This document shows positions 51,876 through 59,315 of a stretch of DNA of 64,000 nucleotides, one piece after another. Every line of letters starts with the position of its first letter. Position 1 is the first letter of the stretch. The stretch is from Pseudoxanthomonas sp. (lineage in GTDB: Bacteria; Pseudomonadota; Gammaproteobacteria; Xanthomonadales; Xanthomonadaceae), in assembly GCF_035999195.1 (NCBI RefSeq), contig NZ_DASYGY010000004.1, positions 496,001 through 560,000 on the forward strand, written 5' to 3'. The notes beneath the pieces were generated by a model. The model saw only the letters and a program-made list of their open reading frames with translations. It did no database searches and was not told where the DNA came from. The position numbers and the translations under genes are program-made.

Positions 51876-53261
51876 TCATCCCGCGCGCGGCGGCAGCACC
51901 TTGCCGGGGTTGAGGATGCCGTCGGGATCCAGCGCGGCCTTCACCGCACGCATCGCGTCCAGCGTCGCCGCGTTGAACGCATCGGCCATGAAATCCCGCT
52001 TGCTCAGGCCGATGCCGTGTTCGCCCGACAGCGTGCCGCCCAGCGCCAGCACCGTCGCGAACACGGTCGGTAACGCAGCCTGCGCACGTGCGGTTTCGCC
52101 CGAATCGGCGTCGTCGTACATGAGGTTGACGTGCAGGTTGCCGTTGCCGGCATGACCGAAGACGACGATGGGCAGTGCGGCATCGCGTGACAACGCTTCC
52201 ATCGCTGCCACCAGGTCCGGAATCCGCGAGACCGGCACCACCACGTCCTCGTTGATCTTGCCGGGCTTGATCGTGCGCAGCGCCGGAGACAAGGCGCGCC
52301 GTGCCGCCCACAGCCGGTCGCGCGCGGCGCCGTCCTGTGCGACATCCAGTGCCAGCATGCCGTCACCTTCCGCTGCGTCGGCCAGCGACTGCAACGCGTA
52401 GGGCAGCGTGTCCTCGTCGCCATCGGCTTCGACCAGCAGCATGGCGCCCGCCTCGGGAACGTCGCTGCCGTTGCGGCGGATCAGGGCGATAGCGCTGCGG
52501 TCCATGAACTCCAGCATCGCCGGCGTCGCCGGCCGCGCCATGATGCGCGACACCGCCGCCGCGGCCGTGGCGGCGTCCCGGTACAGCACGCGCAGGCCGG
52601 CTTGCGCGCGCGGGCGCGGTGCGAGTTTCAGCGTGGCTTCCACGATCAGCGCCAGCGTGCCTTCGCTGCCGACGATCAGGTGGGTGAGGTCGTAGCCGGT
52701 CGCGTCCTTGGTGTACGCACCGCCGCAGCGGATCAGGTCGCCGGCACCGGTCACCGCGACGATGCCGAGCACGTTGTCGCGCGCGGTGCCGTACTTCACC
52801 GCGCGCGGGCCACCCGCGTTGGTGGCGAGATTGCCGCCGACGCTGCAGGCATCCGCGCTCGACGGGTCCGGCGGCCAGAACAGGCCGTGCGGCATCAGCG
52901 CCTGCTGCATTTCGCCGTTAAGCACGCCCGGCTGCACCACCACACAGCGGTCGGCGGCCCGGATGTCGACGATACGATCCATCCGCCCGAACGCCACCAC
53001 CACACCGCCCTGTATCGGTACCGCCGCACCGGTCGTACCGGTGCCGGCGCCGCGCGCGACGATCGGCACGCGGTGCTCGCGGCAGGCGCGCACCAGGGCG
53101 ACGACATCCTCCTGTGTGCGCGGCAGCGCGACGGCCAACGGCATCGCCCATCGCCTCGAATCATCGCCGCCGAACGGCCGGCAGGCTTCGCCGCTCAGCC
53201 AGCCATCGCCGAGCCGGGTCGACATCGCTGCGTGCAGGGCGGGAGGAAGGCGTGCATCCAT
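51876..53261 (-). CDS. FAD-binding oxidase, GlcD/D-lactate dehydrogenase type
   Basis: 461 residues. The PCMH-type FAD domain (about 35-215) has PIVARGAGTGTTGAAVPIQG, QPGVLNGEMQQALMPHGLFW and DACSVGGNLATNAGGPRAVK. The C-terminal oxidase half has KINEDVVVPVSRIPDLV, VFGHAGNGNLHVNLMYD and LGGTLSGEHGIGLSKR, where the His residues lie in the active site. Substrates in this family are D-lactate, glycolate or D-2-hydroxyglutarate; D-2-hydroxy acids are likely. The ATG at 53261 is preferred over an open frame to 53375. yraN follows upstream. Confidence 0.9.
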   Translation of the reverse strand: MDARLPPALHAAMSTRLGDGWLSGEACRPFGGDDSRRWAMPLAVALPRTQEDVVALVRACREHRVPIVARGAGTGTTGAAVPIQGGVVVAFGRMDRIVDIRAADRCVVVQPGVLNGEMQQALMPHGLFWPPDPSSADACSVGGNLATNAGGPRAVKYGTARDNVLGIVAVTGAGDLIRCGGAYTKDATGYDLTHLIVGSEGTLALIVEATLKLAPRPRAQAGLRVLYRDAATAAAAVSRIMARPATPAMLEFMDRSAIALIRRNGSDVPEAGAMLLVEADGDEDTLPYALQSLADAAEGDGMLALDVAQDGAARDRLWAARRALSPALRTIKPGKINEDVVVPVSRIPDLVAAMEALSRDAALPIVVFGHAGNGNLHVNLMYDDADSGETARAQAALPTVFATVLALGGTLSGEHGIGLSKRDFMADAFNAATLDAMRAVKAALDPDGILNPGKVLPPRAG

Positions 53262-53284
53262 CGCGCCATTGTAGGTGTCGCCGG

Positions 53285-53674
53285 TCAGATCTCGTCGGCC
53301 CTGAAGGCATCGCGGATCCAGTCGAGACGCGGCGCTTCCGGATCGCCCTGCGCATCGATCACGTCGAACCGGCACGGCGCCTCGGCCAGTGCGGGATGGT
53401 CCTGCAGGAAACGCTGCGCCGCATGCACCAGGCGGCGGCGCTTGCCAGCGTCGATCGACGCCGTGCCGCCACCGAACGCCTGCGACTGCCGGTAGCGCAC
53501 TTCGACGAACACCACCGCGGGCGTGCCCGGACGTGTCGCGTCGAGCATCACCAGGTCCAGTTCGCCGCCGCGGTAGTTCGCGTTGGCGGCGATGTCGGTC
53601 AGGCCCGCGCGCCGCAGCAGGTCGCGCGCGGCGACCTCGACGGCGTGCCCGCGTGCGCGCCGGTCAACCGCCAT
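53285..53674 (-). CDS. yraN: YraN / UPF0102 family protein
   Basis: 129 residues with an endonuclease-like fold: GHAVEVAARDLLRRAGL, NANYRGGELDLVMLD (the conserved Asp) and VVFVEVRYRQSQAFGG (the Glu-x-Lys position reads EVR). The family is predicted to be a PD-(D/E)xK nuclease but has no proven function. It overlaps the lpoA end by 11 bases. The rsmI-lpoA-yraN arrangement around 53-56 kb is the normal gammaproteobacterial order, with rsmI divergent. Confidence 0.92.
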   Translation of the reverse strand: MAVDRRARGHAVEVAARDLLRRAGLTDIAANANYRGGELDLVMLDATRPGTPAVVFVEVRYRQSQAFGGGTASIDAGKRRRLVHAAQRFLQDHPALAEAPCRFDVIDAQGDPEAPRLDWIRDAFRADEI

Positions 53675-55082
53675 CCGCGATCGGGACGGCGCGTCCGCCG
53701 GCGAACGTCGACCACGAGGGCGTACGCACCACGTTGCCGAATCCGTCCAGCTGCAGGCGGCCGGTGGCGCCGCTCAGCTCGGCGTTGGCGCCGGTCGCCA
53801 GCCTTTCCAAGTAGGCGGTCAGCAGCCAGGCGTCGTAACCGAACGCGAACAGGCGGGCGGCCGGGCCGCGCGCGGTCGGCACGCGTTCGCCGGTGACGCT
53901 GGCGGCGGGCAGGGCGGGCACGCCGCGCGAGGTCCACGCCTCGGTCGGGAACGCGATGCCGTCCAGCGCCATGTCTTCTTCCGGCTTGCCGGTGCCCGAC
54001 GTCAGCTGCGAGGTGCCCACGCGCGTCTTGCCGCCCAGGCCGGCCAGCGCCAGTTGCGGCGTCAGCGCGCGCGCGGTGCCGCCGCGCACGGCCAGGAACA
54101 CCGCGTCGGCGCCTTCCTGCGCGGCGGTGGCGAGCGCGGCCGACAGGTCGCCCGGTGCGTCCTGCACGCGGATCACCCGCGTGACCTTGCCGCCGCGCTC
54201 GGCGAAGCGCGCCGCGAACGCCTGCGAAGCGCGGCGACCGTTGTCGTCGGTGCCTTCGATCACCAGCGCCGCGCGGCGCTCGCGCGCGAGCAGGTATTCG
54301 GCCGCCGCGATTCCGTCGTCCTCCGGCGCCAGCGAGAAGCCGGCGTTGCCGTCCGGTACGCCCACGGTGCCGCGGTTCAGTACCAGCAGCGGGGTGGCCA
54401 GCTCGGGTTGCTGGAACAGCGCGCTGACCTCGTCGCGCCCGAGCGGGCCGACGACGAAGTCGGCGCCTTCGGCCGTGGCCCGTGCGTAGGCGGCCGTGGC
54501 ACCAGCGGCGGTGCCGGTGGTGTCGTAGAACTGCAGGTCGGGGCGGCGACGGCGTTCGCCGTAGTAGCCCGCCAGCAGGCCGTCGCGCACGGGGGCTGCC
54601 GCGGTGGCCAGGTTGCCGGACAGCGGCAGCAGCACGGCCAGCTTCATCGGCGGGCGATAGCCGTCGGCTTCCGCAGGCGGGCGGTTGCCGGCGTCGAACC
54701 GCCATTGCGCGCCGCGGTCGAACGGGCGCGGCAGCGGCAGGCCGCGGCGCTGCAGCGCACGGCCGGCAAAGTTGTACAGCGGGTCGCCGACCGGCAGGGC
54801 GGCGGCGTCGCGGGTGAGGGTGGCGTCGTCGAGCGTCGCCAGCAGGCGGTCGATCTCGCCCACGTTGTCGGCACGCGCCTGCCCGCTGAGGACGGCATCC
54901 TGGCGGGCGAGCGTGGCCGCCGTGGCGAAGGCGGGCGCGAAGCGTGTCGCCGGCGTGGCGGGACCTGCGCCCGGCGAGGTCGCGCAGCTGGTCAGGACGG
55001 CGACCAGCAGCAGCGCCATCCACGTCCGGACGGGACGGAGGCGGACAGAAAGCGGGCGTGCGACAGGCAGGTCCAGGGGCAT
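53664..55082 (-). CDS. lpoA: penicillin-binding protein activator LpoA-like
   Basis: 472 residues; E. coli LpoA has 678, so the N-terminal helical repeat part is much shorter here. The signal ends at a lipobox (LLVAVLTSC, Cys33), and translation may start at the later ATG 55019, which gives a normal-length signal. The C-terminal periplasmic-binding fold has KLAVLLPLSGNLATAAAPVR, VVGPLGRDEVSALFQ and LFAFGYDAWLL. LpoA activates PBP1a from the outer membrane. It is divergent from rsmI and followed by yraN. Confidence 0.88.
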   Translation of the reverse strand: MPLDLPVARPLSVRLRPVRTWMALLLVAVLTSCATSPGAGPATPATRFAPAFATAATLARQDAVLSGQARADNVGEIDRLLATLDDATLTRDAAALPVGDPLYNFAGRALQRRGLPLPRPFDRGAQWRFDAGNRPPAEADGYRPPMKLAVLLPLSGNLATAAAPVRDGLLAGYYGERRRRPDLQFYDTTGTAAGATAAYARATAEGADFVVGPLGRDEVSALFQQPELATPLLVLNRGTVGVPDGNAGFSLAPEDDGIAAAEYLLARERRAALVIEGTDDNGRRASQAFAARFAERGGKVTRVIRVQDAPGDLSAALATAAQEGADAVFLAVRGGTARALTPQLALAGLGGKTRVGTSQLTSGTGKPEEDMALDGIAFPTEAWTSRGVPALPAASVTGERVPTARGPAARLFAFGYDAWLLTAYLERLATGANAELSGATGRLQLDGFGNVVRTPSWSTFAGGRAVPIADGG

Positions 55083-55144
55083 CGTCGGTGTTCAGGCAGG
55101 GGAACCGGCTACGATTCTACCCCCAGCCACCGAGCCCCACCGGA

Positions 55145-55978
55145 ATGCCTGCAGGAACCCTGTTCATCGTCGCCACGCCGATCGGCAACCTGGGCGACCT
55201 GACGCCGCGCGCGCTGGAGACCCTGCGGAGCGTGGCGGCGATCTGCGCGGAGGACACGCGCCGCAGCGGCCAGTTGCTGTCGCATTTCGGCGTGGCCACG
55301 CCGCTGCTGGCCCTGCATGAGCACAACGAGGACGCGCTGGCGCAGCGCGTGGTCGAGCGTCTGTCGGCCGGCGACTCCCTCGCCCTGGTCAGCGACGCCG
55401 GCACGCCGCTGGTCAGCGATCCCGGCTTCCGTCTGGTGCGCGCCGCCCGGGCCGCCGGCATCAAGGTCAGCCCGCTGCCGGGTGCCTGCGCGGCCATCGC
55501 CGCGCTGAGCGTGGCCGGGTTGCCCAGCGACCGCTTCACCTTCGAGGGCTTCATGCCGGCGAAGGCCTCGGCACGGCGCGAGCACCTGCAGCGCCTGGCC
55601 GGCGAGACGCGCACGCTGGTGTTCTACGAATCCTCGCACCGCATCGCCGAATCGCTGGCCGACATGCGCGCGGCTTTCGGCGACGAGCGCCCCGCGGTCC
55701 TGGCACGCGAGCTGACCAAGCTCTTCGAGACCGTGCTGGATGGCACCCTGGCCGACCTGCACGCGCGGGTCGAAGCGGACGACAACCAGCGCAAGGGCGA
55801 GTTCGTGGTGATGGTGCAGGGCGCGGGCGACGACCTGGATGCGCGCCTGGTCGAAGGTCGCCGCGTCTACGGGCTGCTCAGCCAGCACCTGCCGCCGTCG
55901 GCGGCGGCCAAGCTGGCGGCGGAGATCACCGGGGCGCCGCGCAAGGCGTTGTACGGGATGAAGGCCGATGCGGAATGA
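55145..55978 (+). CDS. rsmI: 16S rRNA (cytidine1402-2'-O)-methyltransferase
   Basis: 277 residues. It methylates the ribose of C1402 in 16S rRNA using SAM. Family marks: LFIVATPIGNLGDLTPRALE, ICAEDTRRSGQLLSHFG, VSDAGTPLVSDPGFRLVRAA, PLPGACAAIAALSVAGLPSD and FVFYESSHRI-like LVFYESSHRIAESL. RELTKLFETVLDG follows in the C-terminal domain. It is divergent from lpoA. chrA follows 27 bases later in the same direction. It forms a functional pair with RsmH, encoded at 59.3 kb, which acts on the same base. Confidence 0.95.
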   Translation: MPAGTLFIVATPIGNLGDLTPRALETLRSVAAICAEDTRRSGQLLSHFGVATPLLALHEHNEDALAQRVVERLSAGDSLALVSDAGTPLVSDPGFRLVRAARAAGIKVSPLPGACAAIAALSVAGLPSDRFTFEGFMPAKASARREHLQRLAGETRTLVFYESSHRIAESLADMRAAFGDERPAVLARELTKLFETVLDGTLADLHARVEADDNQRKGEFVVMVQGAGDDLDARLVEGRRVYGLLSQHLPPSAAAKLAAEITGAPRKALYGMKADAE

Positions 55979-56005
55979 CGGCCGGCGTCGTCCACGGCTG
56001 ACGTG

Positions 56006-57178
56006 ATGGAGGCCTGGCGCGTCTTCCTGGTGTTCCTGCGGCTGGGGCTGACCTCGTTCGGCGGTCCGATCGCGCACCTGGGGTACTTCCGCGACGCGTT
56101 CGTCGTCAGGCGCCAGTGGCTGGACGAAGCCGAGTACGCCGACATCGTCGCGCTGAGCCAGGTGCTGCCGGGACCGGCCAGCAGTCAGGTGGGCATGGTG
56201 CTGGGGCTGCGCCGTGCCGGTCTGCCGGGTGCGCTGGCCGCGTGGTGTGGCTTCACGCTTCCCTCCGCGCTGCTGATGGTGGCGCTGGGCGCCAGCCTGT
56301 CGCAGTGGCGCGCTGCGGTGCCGGAGGGACTGGTCCACGGATTCAAGCTGCTCGCGGTCGTCGTGGTGGCCCAGGCCGTGTGGGGCATGGCGCGGGCGTT
56401 CTGCCGCGACGCCATCACCTGGCTGCTGATGCTGGTGTGCGCGGTGGCCCTGCTGGTCTGGCCGGTGGCCGGCATGCAGATCGCGGTGATCGTGGCCGGT
56501 GCGCTGGTGGGGCTGGGACTGCGCGCGGGCGTAACCGCATCGACGTCGGCGAGGATGCCGGGCGTGCCGTCGCGGCGGGTGGGGGTGCTGGCGCTTTCGG
56601 TGTTCGCGCTCTTGCTGGCGGCGTCCTGGTCGGCGGGAACGGGGTCGCCTGCGGATGGGTTCGGCCTGTTCTACCGCGCCGGTGCGCTGGTGTTCGGCGG
56701 CGGCCACGTGGTGATGCCGCTGCTGCAGGCGGGCGTGGTGGCGCCCGGCTGGCTGTCGCAGGATGCTTTCATCGCCGGGTACGGCGCGGTGCAGGCGGTG
56801 CCGGGTCCGATGTTCACCTTCGCCGGTTACCTGGGCGCGGCGATGCAGGCCGGTCCCGGCGGATGGCTGGGCGGTGCGCTGGCGATCGTCGCGATCTTCC
56901 TGCCGGCAGGACTGCTGGTGGTGGGCGTGTTGCCGTTCTGGCAGCGGATCGTCGCCGTGCCGCGCATGCGCAGTGCGCTGGCGGGCATCAATGCCGCCGT
57001 GGTCGGTCTGCTGCTGGCGGCCCTGTGCGATCCGCTGTGGTCCAGCGCGGTCTCGGGCATCGCCGATGCGATGGTGGTGCTGGCGGGGTTCGTGGCGCTG
57101 GTAGGGGCGCGCCTGCCGGTGGGCTGGATGATCGTGGCGATGCCGCTCGCCGGCATGGCACTGCACGCAGTGGCGTGA
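56006..57178 (+). CDS. chrA: chromate transporter family protein
   Basis: 390 residues from ATG 56006 (GTG at 56003 is also possible). Two copies of the CHR domain are visible. The first has FLRLGLTSFGGPIAHLGYFR, DIVALSQVLPGPASSQVGMV. The second has FYRAGALVFGGGHVVMPLLQ, YGAVQAVPGPMFTFAGYLG. Ten or so hydrophobic helices follow the family layout. It exports chromate in resistant strains, but many homologues have unknown anions. It lies between rsmI and rnpB and has no chrB regulator beside it. Confidence 0.92.
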   Translation: MEAWRVFLVFLRLGLTSFGGPIAHLGYFRDAFVVRRQWLDEAEYADIVALSQVLPGPASSQVGMVLGLRRAGLPGALAAWCGFTLPSALLMVALGASLSQWRAAVPEGLVHGFKLLAVVVVAQAVWGMARAFCRDAITWLLMLVCAVALLVWPVAGMQIAVIVAGALVGLGLRAGVTASTSARMPGVPSRRVGVLALSVFALLLAASWSAGTGSPADGFGLFYRAGALVFGGGHVVMPLLQAGVVAPGWLSQDAFIAGYGAVQAVPGPMFTFAGYLGAAMQAGPGGWLGGALAIVAIFLPAGLLVVGVLPFWQRIVAVPRMRSALAGINAAVVGLLLAALCDPLWSSAVSGIADAMVVLAGFVALVGARLPVGWMIVAMPLAGMALHAVA

Positions 57179-57221
57179 CGACGCGGCCGACGGGACGGGG
57201 AGGCTGTGCGACAATGCGCGC

Positions 57222-57572
57222 GGCGGAGCCGGCCAGACAGTCGCGTCATTGGAAACAATGCCGAGGAAAGTCCGGGCTCCACAGGGCACGGTGCCAGGTA
57301 ACGCCTGGGCGGCGCGAGCCGACGGAAAGTGCAACAGAAAGATACCGCCAGCGGTCCTTCGGGATGCGGGTAAGGGTGAAATGGTGCGGTAAGAGCGCAC
57401 CGCGAGTCCGGCAACGGACCGGCACGGCAAACCCCACCGGGAGCAAGACCAAATAGGGAGGCTATGCTGCGGCCCGCAGTGTCTCCGGGTAGGTTGCTTG
57501 AGCGTAACGGTGACGTTGCGCCTAGAGGAATGACTGTCCACGACAGAACCCGGCTTACCGGCCGGCTCCGCC
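57222..57572 (+). ncRNA. rnpB: RNase P RNA, type A
   Basis: About 351 bases. It is the catalytic RNA that matures tRNA 5' ends. The ends GGCGGAGCCGGCC (57222) and GGCCGGCTCCGCC (to 57572) pair as the P1 helix. Conserved parts are GAGGAAAGTCCGGGCTCC near the 5' side and AGAGGAATGACTGTCCACGA, ACAGAACCCGGCTTA near the 3' side. The GACAAT at 57210-57215 is well placed as its -10. It lies upstream of the mraZ cluster, as in Pseudomonas. Confidence 0.97.
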
Positions 57573-57575
57573 GCT

Positions 57576-57633
57576 AGCTTTTCCTGCGCAAGCGCAGGAA
57601 AAGCTCCCAAAGTTTGCGCCGGCAAACTTTGGG
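57576..57633. repeat. two tandem perfect hairpins after rnpB
   Basis: Stem one: AGCTTTTCCTGCG (57576-57588) with CGCAGGAAAAGCT (57593-57605), 13 base pairs. Stem two: CCCAAAGTTTGC (57606-57617) with GCAAACTTTGGG (57622-57633), 12 base pairs. They touch each other. Both are perfect and have 4-base loops. No T-run follows, but the A/T-rich arms could still end the rnpB transcript. Confidence 0.92.
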
Positions 57634-57658
57634 CCCCGAGCCTTGCTGCCACACCCCC

Positions 57659-57699
57659 ATCCGCACCTGCGGTGCGGATCGCCCCCTGACTCAGGGGGC
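57659..57699. repeat. two further tandem hairpins
   Basis: ATCCGCAC (57659-57666) pairs with GTGCGGAT (57672-57679); then GCCCCCTGA (57681-57689) pairs with TCAGGGGGC (57691-57699), with a one-base centre. With the two preceding hairpins and the REP element at 57729, five structures lie within 180 bases. Confidence 0.88.
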
Positions 57700-57728
57700 T
57701 GGTGAAGCCACCCTTCTCTGTTTGCTGT

Positions 57729-57754
57729 TGTAGGAGCGACGTAAGTCGCGACCG
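57729..57754. repeat. single REP-like element
   Basis: TGTAGGAGCGACGTAAGTCG begins at 57729; same family as 11940 but without an inverted partner here. It ends 24 bases before the stop of the NRDE gene on the minus strand. Confidence 0.9.
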
Positions 57755-57777
57755 CAATCTGTCAGGCGTTGTGGGGT

Positions 57778-58548
57778 CTACGCACCAGGCCCGACCCGCA
57801 ACGTCGTCTCCCCCTCGAACACGCCCTCCGGCCCGAACCTCCGCTCGCTGATCCACCCATGCCCCGCATGGTCGATGGCGATCAGGGTGCTGGCGCGGGT
57901 GCCGTAGCGGTCGTTGCGGATGAAGGCGGGGGACAGCAGGCGTTCCCGCTCGAGGCCCACGCCGGTGTCGGGCAGGTGGTCGTCCGGCGCCGGAGTCTCG
58001 TCGGCGAGGGCGGCCCAGAGCGGGGCGACATCGTCGCTGCCCGTGGCGACCCAGGCCGCCAACCGTCGCTTCAACGCCATCGTCTTCGGCCACGGTTCGT
58101 CGAGGTCGCCGTTGGACAGGGCGTGCAGGCCGGGCGCCAGCGTGATGCGTCGTGGCGTGGGGTAGTTGCTGACGTACTCGCATGCCGAGGCGTCGGCCAG
58201 CACCAGGTTGAAGGGGGCGAAGGCTTCGGCGGCCGCCAGCAGGCCGCTGGCGCAGTGTTCGGCGCTGTCCGGCGATTGCAGGAACCCCGTCGCGAGCTGG
58301 CCGCGGGACGGAGCCCCGGGCACCCGGATGGCCGGGTCGCGCACGTTGGTCACCAGCGCCATCCGTCCGTGGGCATCCACCCCGGCCCAGGTGCCGCCGG
58401 ACTGCAGGTCCTGTCCCGCCATCAGCGCGGGCGACGTCGTCCACCGGGCCAGCGGCGCGGTGGGGCGGGCATGGAATTCGTCCCGGTTGCCCGCCAGCAC
58501 CAGGCGCCAGCGCGGGTGGACCTTCCAGGCGAGGGCGACGAGGCACAT
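57778..58548 (-). CDS. NRDE / TANGO2 family protein
   Basis: 256 residues from ATG 58548. The start MCLVALAWKVHPRWRLVLAG, followed by the signature NRDEFHARP, is typical of the family, in which Cys2 would be exposed as the N-terminal nucleophile after Met removal (NTN-hydrolase fold). GGTWAGVDAHGRMALVTNVR and SRGQLATGFL are also characteristic. TANGO2-like proteins are linked to heme and lipid handling in eukaryotes, and bacterial roles are unclear. It is divergent from mraZ, with a 320-base gap. Confidence 0.88.
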   Translation of the reverse strand: MCLVALAWKVHPRWRLVLAGNRDEFHARPTAPLARWTTSPALMAGQDLQSGGTWAGVDAHGRMALVTNVRDPAIRVPGAPSRGQLATGFLQSPDSAEHCASGLLAAAEAFAPFNLVLADASACEYVSNYPTPRRITLAPGLHALSNGDLDEPWPKTMALKRRLAAWVATGSDDVAPLWAALADETPAPDDHLPDTGVGLERERLLSPAFIRNDRYGTRASTLIAIDHAGHGWISERRFGPEGVFEGETTLRVGPGA

Positions 58549-58650
58549 GGGCCGATTCTGCGGCGGGAGTTTGCGCAGTTCCAGCCTGCGCCAGACGCGG
58601 ACAGTGGCGGTCATGTGAAACGACGGTCACCTCACTGAATCATCCCTCAA

Positions 58651-58687
58651 TCTCAAAATTTGAGACGAAACAGCAACTTGTGGATAA
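58651..58687. other. AT-rich palindrome and consensus DnaA box upstream of mraZ
   Basis: TCTCAAAATTTGAGA (58651-58665) is a perfect 15-base palindrome. TGTGGATAA (58679-58687) is a perfect DnaA box (TTATCCACA on the minus strand). Both are in an AT-rich part of the 320-base gap between the NRDE gene and mraZ. A single DnaA box may link the division cluster to DnaA level or be chance. It is not an origin because only one box was found. Confidence 0.5.
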
Positions 58688-58757
58688 GGCTTGAACAAGT
58701 CTCTGAAGTTTGCTGCAAGCCATTGATCCGCCAAGCGATTTCCGCTCCGCATTCCTG

Positions 58758-58828
58758 TTGACAACCCTGTGCGCGGTGCTAAGGTGGGCAACAGAGGGAA
58801 AACCGGGTTTTCAGTGGTTTTTCGTGGT
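58758..58828 (+). promoter_or_regulatory. mraZ promoter with a five-box MraZ-type operator
   Basis: TTGACA (58758-58763) is a consensus -35, followed after 16 bases by TAAGGT (58780-58785) as a weak -10. From there five direct repeats occur every 10 bases: GTGGG at 58784, GAGGG at 58794, CGGGT at 58804, GTGGT at 58814 and GTGGT at 58824. E. coli MraZ binds three GTGGG repeats with 10-base spacing, so this is a likely autoregulatory operator, longer than usual. Confidence 0.75.
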
Positions 58829-58868
58829 TCAATTGATCGCTCATTCGCGCGTCGGGAAGGCAAGGCCT

Positions 58869-59315
58869 GTGTTTCAGGGTGAGACCGCCATCACAGTGGA
58901 CGACAAGGGACGGCTCGCGGTGCCCACCGCGTACCGTGACCTCGTCGCGCGCGAGTGCGGCAACCGCCTGGTGATCACCTACAACCCGTTCGAGGCCGGC
59001 AGCCTGTACCTGTACCCCGAAAAGGTCTGGCAGCGCGTCCGCGACGAGGTCAGCAAGCTCCCCAGCACCCATAAGGCGCACCGCAGCCTGCAGTTGAAGC
59101 TGATCGGTGCCGCGTCGCCGGTCGAACTGGACGGCAACGGCCGCATCAGCGTGCCGGCCAGCCATCGCAGTGCGGTGGGCATCGAGAAGAAGGCCGTGCT
59201 GCTGGGCATGGGCGAGAAGTTTGAACTCTGGAGCGAACAGGCGCATCACGCGCAGATCCGTCAGACCCTCACTGACGACGATCTGAGCGCACACATGCTC
59301 GAGCTGCGCTTGTGA
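58869..59315 (+). CDS. mraZ: transcriptional regulator MraZ
   Basis: 148 residues from GTG 58869 with an AAGG site. It begins VFQGETAITVDDKGRLAVPT, the family start, followed by the first SpoVT/AbrB-like half; the second half has PVELDGNGRISVPASHRSAV. MraZ represses its own dcw operon as a ring-shaped multimer. The longer open frame to 58710 includes the promoter and operator and is not used. The stop overlaps the rsmH start. Confidence 0.95.
   Translation: MFQGETAITVDDKGRLAVPTAYRDLVARECGNRLVITYNPFEAGSLYLYPEKVWQRVRDEVSKLPSTHKAHRSLQLKLIGAASPVELDGNGRISVPASHRSAVGIEKKAVLLGMGEKFELWSEQAHHAQIRQTLTDDDLSAHMLELRL

Noticed and set aside
55109..58630. 1173-codon frame on the minus strand over rsmI, chrA, rnpB and the NRDE gene
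   Set aside because: It crosses several confirmed genes and an RNA gene and has shadow-type composition.
58651..58687. Replication origin
   Set aside because: Only one DnaA box was found and dnaA, dnaN or gidA genes are absent.
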